Positions 40,801-54,617 of a DNA stretch of 64,000 bases are shown here, piece by piece. A program made the translations under genes and the position numbers. The first letter of the stretch is position 1, and every line of letters starts with the position of its first letter. This DNA comes from Trichoplax sp. H2 (Eukaryota; Placozoa; Uniplacotomia; Trichoplacea): positions 186,001 to 250,000 of the forward strand of contig NOWV01000005.1 in assembly GCA_003344405.1 (NCBI GenBank), given 5' to 3'. The notes beneath the pieces were generated by a model. That model saw only the letters and a program-made list of their open reading frames with translations. It did no database searches and had not been told where the DNA came from.

Positions 40801-43800
40801 ACAATTGAATAAATAATATCATTGCAAACACGATGATAGTGTTTATAAGTTTATATCATAGAGGCTTTGTAACATTTAAATAAGGAACTTTCACAGTGCA
40901 AACCGTGTTAAAAATTGAAATGAATACTATAATTAAAAATAGTGCATCATAGTAAATAACTTCGCATATTTACAATTGATGTTAGATAAAGACAATATAT
41001 TAAAACTTTATTCATAAAATCTTACTTTAATCTATCGTCATTTATCCTTTTTTATACAAATATCTCCATGTATGCATACGAATAGCCAATAGAAGTTGTA
41101 GTCTAAACCCACTTATTTATCGGAAACGCTGTACTTACTATAATATTCGTAATAATCTTTCATTTCAGTGCTGGTACTAAGAAGACAGTATATTTGGATT
41201 CGAATAAATGAATTAATTATAGACCAATAGATATAGTATTATCACCATCACTCCATAAAGGAACGAACTAACTAACGAAACTAATAAAACATTTGGAAAT
41301 AAAAGACAATTTTCTACTATCCGTAGTGAGAAATAGGATATAGTATTGTAGAATAATATTGTTTCAAATTGGACATTTTCCTGGAATAAAATAGAATTGA
41401 TTGACATCCCTTTCTGACGAAATAGTTAGCACAGGTGTTCATCTTCATTTCACTCTTGTCTTTCGTCAGCTATTTTATTAGGACATGAATAATAAAATTG
41501 GCTTAAAAGAGGGTTTAACGTCATCAACATTTTATTCTAAGATGTTGTAATACCTGTTCCTTTTACGTCAATACTTAATTTATTAAACGCGTTCTATCAT
41601 AGACCATACTCAATTTGACAAAATCAGCTTGCATCATTATCAATAAAGAATGATTAAGCTCGAAACATGTGAAAGGTTTCTTATATTTTTGCCTATAATC
41701 ATCCTAAATCATAAATTTATATTGTCTGCATAGCTATTATCAATTATATATATACACGGTATAGATAATACGAGTTTTATGACGTGTAATAAATGGGTCT
41801 CACAATAACTATCTTATTCAAATGGTATTTTCTAAAAGGCTTTTATTACAAGGTTTTAGGAATAGTAGAGCAATAATTAATTACTACAAGAATCTAGTCT
41901 AAAATCTAAAGTTTTCGAGCTCAAAGCGAAGTGAAGTCTCTTTTCCTCTGTGAGCTCATCTCTGCAGTTCTTATAAACATTTCGTTAAATCCGTTTATGA
42001 TAACTTGATTTATCTACAATCAGACACGAGCTATCAAACAAAATACTTTTCTCTAATAGTACATCATTATTTTCTACAATCTAAATCGTTCTACTTAAGA
42101 TATCACTACTCTTCTATTAACGTCTAGGCCCTTTCTCCGAAGGGCATCTTCATAACTACAGTATTTCTAGCTACATGAATCTTGTACCATAATTAGTCAA
42201 CTGGTTACTATTAGTTATCAACGATTTCTGATATAGTAGTTAGCAGTCATCTAATATTAGCTTCACGGTAGTATCTATTCAAAGCAACCTAACTATATCA
42301 AATATAGCTATCCGTATAATCAAATATGGGTGCATCACTACATGACGTAAAAAATAATGTATGTGTGTATTCCTTAGAATAGGATTGCGGGAATATGATC
42401 AAAGTAACAATTTTAGAGAGCTTATCTTATGCTGATAAATAAAAACTTTTTGTTAAATACTTAGGTGAATATCTACTTTTAATTAATTCCGTGCAGGATA
42501 ACCACGAAAAATATCAAGATTTTATTCGCACAGATAGTTTTATTCGACTATAATCCCTCCTATTATTATCATTAATACTACTAAGAATGGGCGCATTATT
42601 CTTTTAAACTTAGTAGTATAGCTACAGATATTACTATCTAATCAGATTTTTATACATTAAATAGATTCTAAATATCGAATAACAAAGCTTGACGATACGT
42701 ATTAATTTAAAGGGAAGTCCACGTATATACTAGGTTCTTTTCAATTTGTATAGAGAACATTTAGGAATAACTGCCCAGTTTTAGCCTCTTCCTCTTCAAT
42801 AATGATGTTTCATTTAATATTGAGTATAAAGTAAGTTTTGTAACGTTTGGGTACAGAAAATTAATAATACAATCTACTTCCTGGCTAATATAAATTAAGC
42901 AAATGGAAGATAACGGCAGTGAAATAAAAGTATTTACCAATTTGTAAAGTACTTGTCATTTTTCATTATTCTACTTTTCACAATAATGTAAGTACGTGGT
43001 ATATTCGTGAAGAGATTCACATTATTAATCATTTATTATCAGTATCTGAACGAGTTAAAAAATGAAGGGAATATGTAACGGGAAATCAAACTATTTTTTA
43101 AAGTTATGGTGCGTAGGAGTTCTTAATATGAATTAAACTGTACAACAGCATAGTAATATAAAAAAATTTAAAATAAAAACAGGAACAATATCAAAACCTA
43201 TTTTTCTTGCTATTTTTTATGGTTAAAGAATAAAAAAAGTAGACAAAGAGAAGGGACTACATTAAACAAATTAGTTAATACTTTCGTAAATAAAGCTAAA
43301 TTGACCTCTAAAATTACAGTATTAGTTATAAAAACCCTTCAATGGTACTATAATTAATACAATATTAATAACGAATTTATTACCACAAACTTATCACTAC
43401 AATCTATTTATTGATATACATTTCAATTTGGTGTATTACGATTATGCTAAGAATTTCAGATAACAAAGTATTGGATTCTCTTGTTAAGAATATAATAAAT
43501 ATAATTTTCTATGATTTAATGGATGGTAGTGTATACGAATTTGATGACGATGGTAAATGATATGTTACGGTACTATCTATCTGAATTTTCTCTCTCAAAT
43601 AGTTTGGCATACATATATTCTCCTTCTCTAATATTTCTGCCTTTACAATTTATTTAATCTTAAATACTTGAGTTTAAAAATGAATAAGTCTCTATAGCAG
43701 TAAATATACACTGCAGTATTTTTACTTCGTATGAAAGTCCCAATTATGCCATAATCATAAGCTTCCGTCGATAATTTCATAATTCTGAACACGGTCTTCT

Positions 43801-46800
43801 TCATTTCTACAACAAATAAGATTTATTGACAGTTTCCTTCTATTGTGAAAAATCTCTGAAATATTGCTCATTATAATTATAAATAATTGAGCATTAATGT
43901 ATTATCTTCCTTCTTGATATTTCTGTAAAACCTGTTTTATCGATCTTATTAGTAAGCAAAATATCTATTATAGAATAACATTGATAAATTTTAACGGTGA
44001 ATTTACGTATTTAAGTATTTTTTCTTCCTTAATGACATGATAAAATTAATTATACTATAAAATTAAGGTATATATCAGGAAATAATTTAATATAATAAGA
44101 CAGGCTACGTCAAATAGCTTTTACTTTAAAGACATTGGCTTAATCAACAGCAGGAATAATTCCTAAAGTATATGATCAATTCTCGTTCAGTATAATATAA
44201 AGATTACGCAATGGCAGCATATTATTGCAGACTATTGCTAATAATGTCGTGATGTCTGTATATTTGTCATAGATAATGTAGTAAAATATAAATGAAAATA
44301 TGATACAAGAATTGATATCCTTTAGGGTAATGGAATATGTTAATAAGCATTCATGAATTGTAGTTTTAAATTGAGGCATTGTCTGTAGTTCATGATAAGT
44401 TGGTAAATATTTTCATCCGTATATTCAGATAGTTTAGTACATTTTAATCTCATAAACTCACATTTAATTCCAAGAGAAGTAAAATAAGTAGTTTAATTAT
44501 TTTATTTTATTATCAGAACAATGGACAGCAGATTATTATTCTGTATAATTGTCCTTTTGCCATATTTGAACAATATTATCGCTTTACAAGTTGATAGTAA
44601 GGAAAGATATGATTAAAAATATTTCCGTAGTAAGTAACCACTCAACAATAGCGGCTGATTTGGTCAGGTTTAATAATAATCATGCTAAATAGATATGAAA
44701 AATTCCAAAGTCAAGATACCATCAACTCTGTTTTAACAGACAATTGATCAACGATGAAAATAGATTATTTTGGTATTGCAGAATATTGATCTAAATTTTG
44801 GATAACTTAAGTCTTATAAACGATAAGATATACAATAATACTCATAGGGAAATAAAATAATTTGTCACATCAAGAGAACTTTATGTAATATATAATCTTG
44901 AATTATTTTCTATTATCTTGCATCAAAATTATGGCTACCATAGCACAGTATTAAGAGAATTAGCAAAAGACAATATTGCTCTTACTGAACTTAACGCAAT
45001 GTGCTGACTTAAAGTATTGCCTTTAATACGGTATCAATGAGTCAATAACATTATTTATTGAAAAATGAATAAAATGTATCTATAAGGATTAAAAGTTTTA
45101 ATTTTCCATCTTCAAATAATCTAAACATTTTAAGATTTATATCTACCATCAAAATAAACTCGGTTTTGATTTATAGATTGTTGACAACAATAATGGTCTT
45201 AGCGGAAACCATTTCATTGCTCTACAGAATAATAATTTAATCATTTCGCATGTTTACTGCCTAACTTAAAGTATTTTCTACGTAAAATGTTGCATAAGAA
45301 AACTAAAGAGACACAATACAATACGTCCTAAACCACTCATATATGAATTTTGCCACGCAAACCTGCCAAACTTTTTTAAAACCTAATGACATTATCTAAT
45401 AGACTCTAGCCAAAATTATCTCTAGTTATTGCGAGTTTATTTAACGTATTTTAAAATATTAATTCGCTTGCTATTGACTATCAAAAGTCATTGCTCTCGT
45501 ATTTCCAACAATTCTATTTTAACCGTTAACAATGGTAAACTTGCAACTTAATATAATATCAGTAGGCTACGTAGCGAGTATCAATTTAAATCGAAATAGA
45601 TCTGATCTAAAGCTGATTAATAGTTTCATTAAATTCTATATTACTAGATGTTTATAATCAAGGTGATGCGATAGAATAGTAATCTTATTTCTTGACATAA
45701 ATGCCAAGCATTGATCAAATTACAGGTTGCTATGAAATTCTAAATATTGCTTCCACCGATTGTTTATTTAGTCTCTAGATAAGCAACTAATGAGATGAGA
45801 TAGCAGTAGAATTTAATTGTCCGTATTAAATATGACTAACAATTACAGCATTAGGTTATCCACCTGATTTTAGATTGCAATAATATCGCGAATAACTGCA
45901 AATATTTATTATCTGTACTTAGCACAATCTGTGAAATTCATTGATAGCGAACCATAACGATATGACGTAGATCAATGGTTGTGTACTATGAAATTAAATA
46001 CAATCAGAAGGATTATTTTTCCATGAGCAAACTATAATACAAGCAAATCATGGCTTTTGTCTTTACTAGTCTGTACTAGTTACAACTGAAGAAATATTAA
46101 ACTGGTATTCATCTTGGCTTTGAACAGTTTCCAGTTCATTAATTATAGTCAATGAGCATAGTAGGGCTATTTATCCAAGAATGGGTTATGACAGGATAAT
46201 ATTAGTCAACAGCTATTTAAGATGTATACTAGTTATAACCAAATACAATATAGGACAAGGATTAAATTATTGATGACAGTAAGCTTGCATTAGTTGACCT
46301 TAATTTATAATTCATAGTCGATACAATCAGCTAAGATTTTTGTCCAAGATTAGAAGTATCATCGTACCGCACAAACTAAGATTTACTGATGATCGATACT
46401 AGTTTAGAGTGAAAGGAATATGGGACGAGTGATAAATTGTGTAGCTATTGTATAATCAGTTCTTTGCTCCTTATTTTAATCAATGCGATATAATGTATTG
46501 GTGGAATACATGAGTATTAAAACCACGTTAAATATTGCATCAGTACCTGATTGAATAAGATCTGTACTAAATACAATTGATCAAGCGCTGAGCTAAATTT
46601 CGTACTAGATGATGAACGAATTTTTCAGTCCAGTAGACATTTAAGATATTTACCGGTTAAAATTATGATAAACAATTAAACTATTTGCTTATACTTGTAA
46701 AAATAGCTTTGTTCCGTCCTAAATGCCACATGTAATCATCGATAATTACAATTAATGAAAGTATTCACTGAAATAGAGGACTAGACGAAGAGAGCAAAGA

Positions 46801-47354
46801 AGACGGTGGTTTAATGTTCTTTCCTACTCTACTCCATGGGCTGACAGTTTGCACAGTGCTACTATTAATTAGATTGGATCGAATAAATCAGCAGCAACGC
46901 GGCGAGTGGTTAGTTTTGCTCAATATAGAATTAGTGAATTATTGCCTAAGCTTATGCATTTTATGAACCGTCAAATTGGTACAGATACTTACCTATCATA
47001 CTATATGTTTTTTACAGTAAATAATTCTAGTTACGTAATAGCTTTTTATGCAAGTTAAAATGATCAAGAACAATATAGATGGCTAAGGAAAAGCTATAAC
47101 TAAATATACATATATGGATAAAATTGATTATTATATAATAACAATGTATAGCTAAAATCGTCATTAACAAAATAAAAACAAGCATCATAGTAGACAGAAA
47201 ATTTTTATCTATATCCTGAAATAAAATACTCCAGATTGTTGCTTTATGGTTTTTCATATGAAACTATAAATTATGAATAACGTTACATTATTTTATTTCT
47301 ACCCTTCATAATACCATTACGGCGATCACCCTCCATTATGAATTGATACTTTTA

Positions 47355-47645
47355 GTAGTTACCATATTAATGAAATTAATTTGGCAAAAATGGATTTACT
47401 GAAGTAAATGGAATGAAGGAGTTAAAATATTAATTCGTAATACAAGTATGAGTATATAATATATTGTAAATTTAAATAAACTAGACCATTGACACCCTTG
47501 ATAGGTACCATACTAATGAGATTAATATAAAGAAAAATTGATTTTTAGAAGTAAATAGAGTCGACGAGTAAAAATATTAATTCGTAATACAAGTATAAGC
47601 AAGCATGCGAGTATGTAAGATGCTGTAAACTTAAGCAAACAGACT
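47355..47645 (+). repeat. Two-copy tandem repeat, period about 147 bp
   Basis: Two copies share ACCATAYTAATGARATTAAT, then GAAGTAAATRGA, then AATATTAATTCGTAATACAA. The block TAATTCGTAA starts at 47431 and 47578, which sets the period at 147. Copies have diverged by substitutions and small indels. Confidence 0.82.
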
Positions 47646-50013
47646 TAACATGGCTCCTATTCACATTGTAATGAAACTAAAGTCAACTGAATGACATTAT
47701 TATAAGGCCAATACTGAATTCAACTTGTTTTAGTATGCTATTTTCCATCTTGAATTATAACTATCCATATGCACTAGTGGAACCGGCGATTATACTGGAA
47801 CCATACAGAAATTTATCAATCTGATTAATTGACCTTATCGATGAATAGTCTTTCAATTAGAGTCTGTTGTTTATATCAATTTGCCATGATATTAGGATTA
47901 TCTCTATGTTGTCACGAAACTAGTTGATCCTTTTTCCCTTTTTATTATCAAGCCAATGTATAGTAAAATGAAGACTATGCTATTATAAACAGATGTAAAC
48001 GTATCCAGCTGCCTGAAGCAATTATTATGATTACTATGATTATTGCAGCGTACGCGATGGTGTCTTGTTTGTAGATAAAGAAATTTCTAATTTATATTTT
48101 ATCTTATTTTCATATTGTTTCCCCAACTGGAGTGTTTGGATTGCTTGTATTTCACATGCACAATATCACAAGACAGCTGTTCATATTTAATCATGGTATT
48201 ATATAATAACTTCTACCGTATAAATTTTTCTGATTTGTTCAATCCATTCACACTATTTCAATCGCCCATTTTATACTAAAACTATTATTCAACTATGATA
48301 ATGGTGATACCATGAGCAAGATTGTACGAGTATAGTAGGATTTAGTACAATTATTCGTTAATATTCCAGTCGTAATAATTTACTCTAACTATCATTGATT
48401 ATTTCATGCAAGCTGATAAATTGTAAGTATGATGCTCAATTCCAATAAAGCTCGAAATATTACCATCACGACACGTTACCTATTAAAATAGGATAGTATA
48501 GAATCAATTGATTTTATCTTTATATTTTTATCAACCTACGTATTATCTATATTTAAATCAGATATATTATTTAAATTTTTTGTAATATATGCTTCCATCG
48601 GGTTGGATAAATTGCCAATAAAAATGGATTATCAATTGTTATACTTATTATTGAAGCAAGTAACAACTAGATTATGAATCATATTTGACGTCAAAAATTG
48701 CTCTCTTCCTTTCTGTTTTATCTATTCTATCATTCATACAATAGCCAACATAAATAATTATTTGTATTTTATCCATTCGGCGTCAATCTTTACCTCTTTC
48801 TCGATATGGATGTCTGTCATTTCTTTTTCTGTCCCTTATACTATTATGATAATGGTGGTGATTGCGAACGGTAATAATAATGACTATCATAGTAGTTTAC
48901 GTATTAATCACGTATAACTTCCTTCCTATAAAGTAACCTTATTTGAATTTAAATAGACCATATTGATACACAATTAGAAATAGAATATCATTAAAATACT
49001 GAATTTTCTATGCGCCGTGAGTTGTGTATTAATACAACTCTATTTCTATTCAAATTATTTGTATAGGAGGGCATCTTTAGCCTACATTGTATGGAATAAA
49101 ATTGAGTTCTTCCTTATTTAATACTAATATCTTATTATGATCGTTACACAGAGAAACAGGATGACAAATTCTATGACTTTTTTAATCTTGCTCTAAATGT
49201 TCTGTTTCAGAGAGGGTTTTCTCACACATTTAAAGTTGAAGAGAAATTCAATTGTTAACATTACCCTATTCTGAGTTCATTATCAACGCCATAAAACATC
49301 ATTTTACTCTAGGTAATAGTATGATAATCATGATCTATCTATACAATACAAGGTAGGTTTATATTATTTATATTATAAATGTGTAAGTCGAATTGAGATT
49401 CTATTTGATTTGTTTATTTACCCTATCGACCTACTTTGTGTCTCTATCTCTATGTATTTGTGATCCACTATACATATAATATATTCAACACAATTTAAAG
49501 CTAGCAGCCTGTCAAATATCCATGGCTATGATACAATATGTCTATCTTGTTTCAAAATTTAAAATTATCAACTAGTTATTGTTATTATCATGGAAAATTG
49601 AAAGTTATACGTACGAACAGTGAATAGAAGAGGAGATTGTTATATTCAAATGGATTATAATATGGTGGCGAGACGCAAATATTCAAATGTTATCCTATTC
49701 AATAATAACCATAATAATTGTTTAATATCCACAATAAGGATAGACGTAAGCATAATTAAAATTAATACAATGGTGTCATATTGGAGCGGATTAAGTGGGC
49801 AAAGTGTCATTGATGTCCTACTATATGATATTAAAAGTTCTCATCATTGATTCTCAATGTACATAAAAGGTCAAACGTTGTCATTTCCATCATACTCCTT
49901 TCACTTGCAAGACGTATCCTATCTTGAGCTAACAAGAAGTTCATTTCAGTAACGAGAGAAAAGATTATAGATTGGCAGTATTTTTTGCTGATTAGCGAAT
50001 TCAACAGCGAGAT

Positions 50014-51763
50014 ATGAATCCAATTAGACGATCGGTTCAAGAATACGGTAATCCATACGGTCATCATCATCATCAATCGAGTAGCTATAAGAAAATTACC
50101 AGCAACCTAAGTCTTGGTAATAATCGTCATGATATTGCAAGTAGTAGCAAAAATGGTAGTAGCAGCGGTAGTAATATTGGTACCAGTAGTTATAACCATT
50201 CAAGTCATTTACCTCTAGTAACAAGCTATCAATCCAATCATCCTTACTTTCTTGGTCATTTACCTCCATTTCAAGATTATTTACAACGTGTTTGGATGAA
50301 TCGACCTGGTCGACGATGTTCTTCTGCTATTTCTCGATCATTACATAATAAAATTGTCGATTATTTACAACATAATACCAGTACCACACCAAAATTTAAA
50401 TATTGGGTCAAGAGTAAACGATTTACACTCATCAATAACTATTTAGCAGTCCCTGCAGGGACAGGAAGAAAAAGATCCAAATCTACAAATAAGTTATTTC
50501 AGCTAAAATCATCATCGACTAGTAGTTCAACTCAACGCTCAGGTAATTTTATCCATGATCCCATATGGTTATGACTAGCTTTTTTAGCACAAAATGTTCT
50601 TGATTACTTTATACGGTATATCTATCTCGCTGTACCACACTGAAAACCGATTATTCTTGCTTGACTATAAGTATAGTACTCTAAATTAATCATATCCTAA
50701 AAGAGATTATTCCTATATGTACGTGTGCATGATTACTTTTATTTGCAAGTAGTTCAGAGGTTATGTCTGTGCTGTATATTGTTTTAATGTACATATTTGG
50801 TGCAAATATTATATTCATTTCAATTCATGTATCGGTACTTATGTTCCTTTAAGAAAATATCATTTTTTTGATTGATCTTGGATAGAAACAGCGATTCGAG
50901 GTTATCGTCGTGTTGCTGTCATCGAAGACTATGAAGAAATTATCCAACGCTATCACTGTATTGAACATGAACATGCTGGAATTCGACGGACTTATGAAAT
51001 GATATGCCAAGATTATTCTTATTTTCCTCGAGCAGTGGTAGCTAAATATTTGGAATTTTGTCCAATTTGTTCGCATCGCAAACAACATGAAAGTACAACA
51101 ACATCAAGTATTACAACAATATCAACATCGATACCTGCAATATCCAATCCATCAACATCCATAGCGGTTATATCCGTGGCTACTGAAGCTATTAACAATG
51201 CGGGGAAAATGGATAAGATTGTAAGTAGTGGCAATATTATGGCTGCAACTACAATATCTAGCCAATATAACTTGCGTCTAGATAGTTTTATGGCCACTGG
51301 TAATATACTTTTTATTGATATGACCCATCGACCTGATGAATTTCATACTTGGATCGGGTGTTATTTTGATTCATGGAGTAATTATTGCATACTCTTCCCT
51401 CTAAGAAATCGTAGTCCACAAGAAGTTAGCCGTAAGTTAAGTAGCCATATCTTTGCTATCTTTGGATTACCTAAATTATTGAGATGTCAGCTTGATGGGG
51501 ATTATATCCAAGAATTAGTAGATCAACTTCATCAACTATGGACTATACGAAAAATGAATATACATATTGATCAGGTTAGATTAAATCATCATCCAATCAT
51601 TCACTATATTCAACATCTGCTAACGATAGCATCAGTTGATAAGTGGGTTCCCAATTTACCCCAAATTCAATATAAATTAAATAATACAAGTGCCAATACC
51701 GGATGGACTCCACAACAAATTGTCTTTAATATATTACCAACATGGATAGCAAGTAAAAGCTAA
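50014..51763 (+). CDS. Domesticated retrotransposon-type integrase (GIN/KRBA2-like), two exons
   Basis: Exon 1 is 50014-50542 and exon 2 is 50886-51763. The junction (CTCAG|GTAATT ... TTGGATAG|AA) keeps frame and gives 468 residues. An in-frame TAG lies just upstream of the ATG. Residues 1-85 are low-complexity (His, Ser, Asn). Residues about 85-155 (LQRVWMNRPGRRCSSAIS ... KFKYWVKSKRFTLI) resemble the region ahead of the integrase in GIN/KRBA2-type host genes. Residues 200-238 hold an HHCC zinc motif (H200, H204, C235, C238). The core runs from about 318, with D321 (FIDM) and D380 (QLDGDY). The expected glutamate about 35 residues later is not seen; H416 is near that spot, and LNNTSANTGWTPQQIVF follows as in integrase cores. 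No gag, RT, RNase H or LTRs flank it, and the intron supports a host gene. Catalysis is unlikely; DNA or protein binding is inferred. Confidence 0.82.
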
Positions 51764-54617
51764 AATTTGCTACTCATAATTATGATATATTACGATAACA
51801 TTGATATAACATATACGGCAATCCTTAAGTTCATGCATAAGCGTATTTGTTAGAGCTCTACAGATAAGTGAATATAATCTATCGCAATATTTATTCTCAT
51901 TTGTCTACATATATAGTTTATATGGTATACAATGTGTGCAAATTACTTAAAAAGATTAAATAGTTGAAGATTTAATATTTTATTGATGTAATAAGTAGGC
52001 TAGAAACATTAAAACACCTAAGCTAATTCTATGAATACTTTCATAGCCACTTACATCGCTATTATAATATCAAGTTATAAGATATTTCTGCGCAGAAATA
52101 TTTTCCATTCTAATAATCGAATGCATAAAAAGTGATCTTTATAAAATTTTTTTACAGATCATGCATGATTTCTTATAACCTAAACTGCTCTGACCTACTA
52201 AATTTTATCTTCTACAATCGTATTATATTTGTGTTCACAATAAGAAAAGATTTTTTTTCGTTCTCTATCTCAGAGTTTCTTCATTTGACAGCCAATTATT
52301 AATATTAGCGCAATATCTACATGTATGACATATCGCTTTGCTGTTTTAAAATATTTAAAGCTTCCCTTTACAAAAATAAAGTTCAAGATTTTACTCACTC
52401 TATAACGATTTATTTCTTACTATTTCTATAATCCATTTAATGAAACCCATTATAGTCTCATACTAAGATAATTATTCATCTTATAAGCATTAAGAAAATC
52501 AGATTGTAAGTGGATACTGCGATCTGTCACGCAAATTGCCCTACTCCGTGAGCGGCCTTTTATTCTAGGTTGATCTGTGATTTAATAAGCTTAATTTCTA
52601 TTATTTAAATATGTAATCAGTCAGAAGGACCCTATATCTCTGAACATTAGTATTGCAGTTACGTATTTTTAAATTAATGGAGCTGATGTATATTTTATCA
52701 CGGGCGTATCTTTACTGAAACCATCTCTAGACGAAAAAGACTTGGTACATTGAATCTATAAAGGTAACATGTTTGAGAATCATTAGTAACGAATAATTAT
52801 TATAATCTTAAATAGCATATAATGTTATTTTTTATTAATTTGGCCATAACCACCGTGGATGAAAATCACTTACAACAAAGAATTGAAATACTGATATGAA
52901 GATATAGATTAAACTAACAACCTAATATCGATATCCTTTACCTTATGATTTGAATGATGGTAGATTAAAATAAAATTTCTTTCTTTAAGTACCATCATTA
53001 GTCGGTTACAGTTGTTGGCAGTTAAATTAAATAGTTTGACTACTATTCTATGGTACTGCTATAGGTAATTTTTTGAAGAATTTCATTGAATCGCTATTCG
53101 ATAACATGCTACCTGGCCTTGTGCATAACTTCAGTCATTTATCACAATATCCTTGAGTAAGAAATTTTGGGGATATAATTAATTACTATCGAAATTTTAA
53201 AATCCTTAGGGTATATGATATGATTTTATTTAGTTAGTTTAAAGGCCTTAAATACCGTAAGGTATAAATAATGTTTTAATTAACTATAAGTAAGAGCATC
53301 ACACAGTATACATTTATCAGACATACATCGATTTGCCTCTAGGTTCATTTGCCAATTATTCTAGTTGCCTGATTTCTTACAAATCCAGTGATAGAAAGCG
53401 AAAAAACTGGATTAAAATGAAGAGTTGATATACTGTACCACTAAATTATGGACATTATCAAGCTGTCAATCAAACATTGAATCATAGAGTATAAAGCATT
53501 AACATTGAATCATAGAGCATAAAGTGTAGATAGTGGAAATTTGATAGAGATAATTTGTAAACTTAATAAATTGAAGTATTTATACAGCCGTCGTTCGAAC
53601 GATTTTAAAGTAACTTCTTGTCCTAGCAGTCTTTTTGCTAGAATTTTTAAACTCTAGCCTATCGCATAATACCATAGGTAGATCTAATATGCGTACTTTC
53701 TTTTCCACTAGTTACAACGGAGCGCAATGATACATAGATACTAAAGTAAAAATAGCAGTAAAGATTTTAAATTTTTTCGATATTTTAAAATGTCATTTAG
53801 CTGTCAGAGCTATCAAAGAAACTATCAAAGGTGGTCATCGATCCACAATTTATAATTAGCGACTACACTACTTACTAAGATCTCAACTTTATTCTTTAAT
53901 CGGCAAGTTTTTTCTGAAAACTATTCTATTTAGTAATTTATACATTATTTAAATCGAATATCAAAGAAAATGTGTCTAGAAGTAAAGCTAAAGACACTTG
54001 TTTACGAGGTCATATGAATAAGTTTTAGAACTCGTATAATTATCATAACGGTAGATATAGCAACGATTTCTGCAGAAGCTTGCGTTTGGAAACTATACTC
54101 GGTACTTAGTGTATTGGCTAATATACTCGTGCAGTACTACACATGTTTATTTAACAAATAACAATATTCCTAGTATGTTTCATGATTTACAAATTGAGTT
54201 ATTTGATGAGTAAAAATCATAATATATAACGTAAAAATTAAAGATATTGATGAAGGTAACCAATATGCACAGTGGATTGCCTATATTCAAAAATGGTTAA
54301 AAATCTTTAAAATACGATATCGAATATATTTTTGTCAATTCAAATAAAGAAATTTAATTTCATTTGTCAACTATAAGACCTATCAACGTTTCTACAAGTA
54401 ACTTAGGACTTCTTTTTATTTTTTTGAAGTCAAAAGGAATACTCGTTAGGATTTGGACCTTAAAGCGCATCATAATGTCAATACACATATTTCAAGCTGT
54501 ATATGTAAACACATTTTATTCGCTTCAATTTCAAGTGACGTTCTGTAGTAGGCTATAAAATACTAATTTTTCGACAAAATGTAATATCTTGATACATTAA
54601 TGGCCCCTTTCATTTAG
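51764..54617. other. Intergenic spacer
   Basis: AT-rich DNA. A 29-bp imperfect tandem pair (AACATTGAATCATAGAG twice) sits near 53470-53526. No exon is supported, though a 45-codon frame near 54210-54350 is noted as chance-level. Confidence 0.5.

Larger units (their letters stand above)
36318..50013. other. Gene-poor AT-rich region (13.7 kb)
   Basis: Very AT-rich DNA with no exon I can defend. The longest frame, 130 codons at 38227-38619 (-), is Tyr-rich with no motif. It contains a C12 tract at 37869-37880 and a two-copy tandem repeat near 47.36-47.65 kb. It could hold introns or long UTRs of the flanking genes, or distal regulatory DNA. Confidence 0.5.

Noticed and set aside
48780-48900. 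Minus-strand stretch reading like an Arg/Ser- and His-rich C-terminal tail
   Set aside because: Two frames look equally protein-like, no acceptor fits well and no upstream exon was found.
49620-49850. 76-codon plus-strand frame just upstream of the integrase gene
   Set aside because: No homology, no splice link to exon 1, and an in-frame stop precedes the integrase ATG.
51019-51297. 92-codon minus-strand frame
   Set aside because: Antisense shadow of integrase exon 2.
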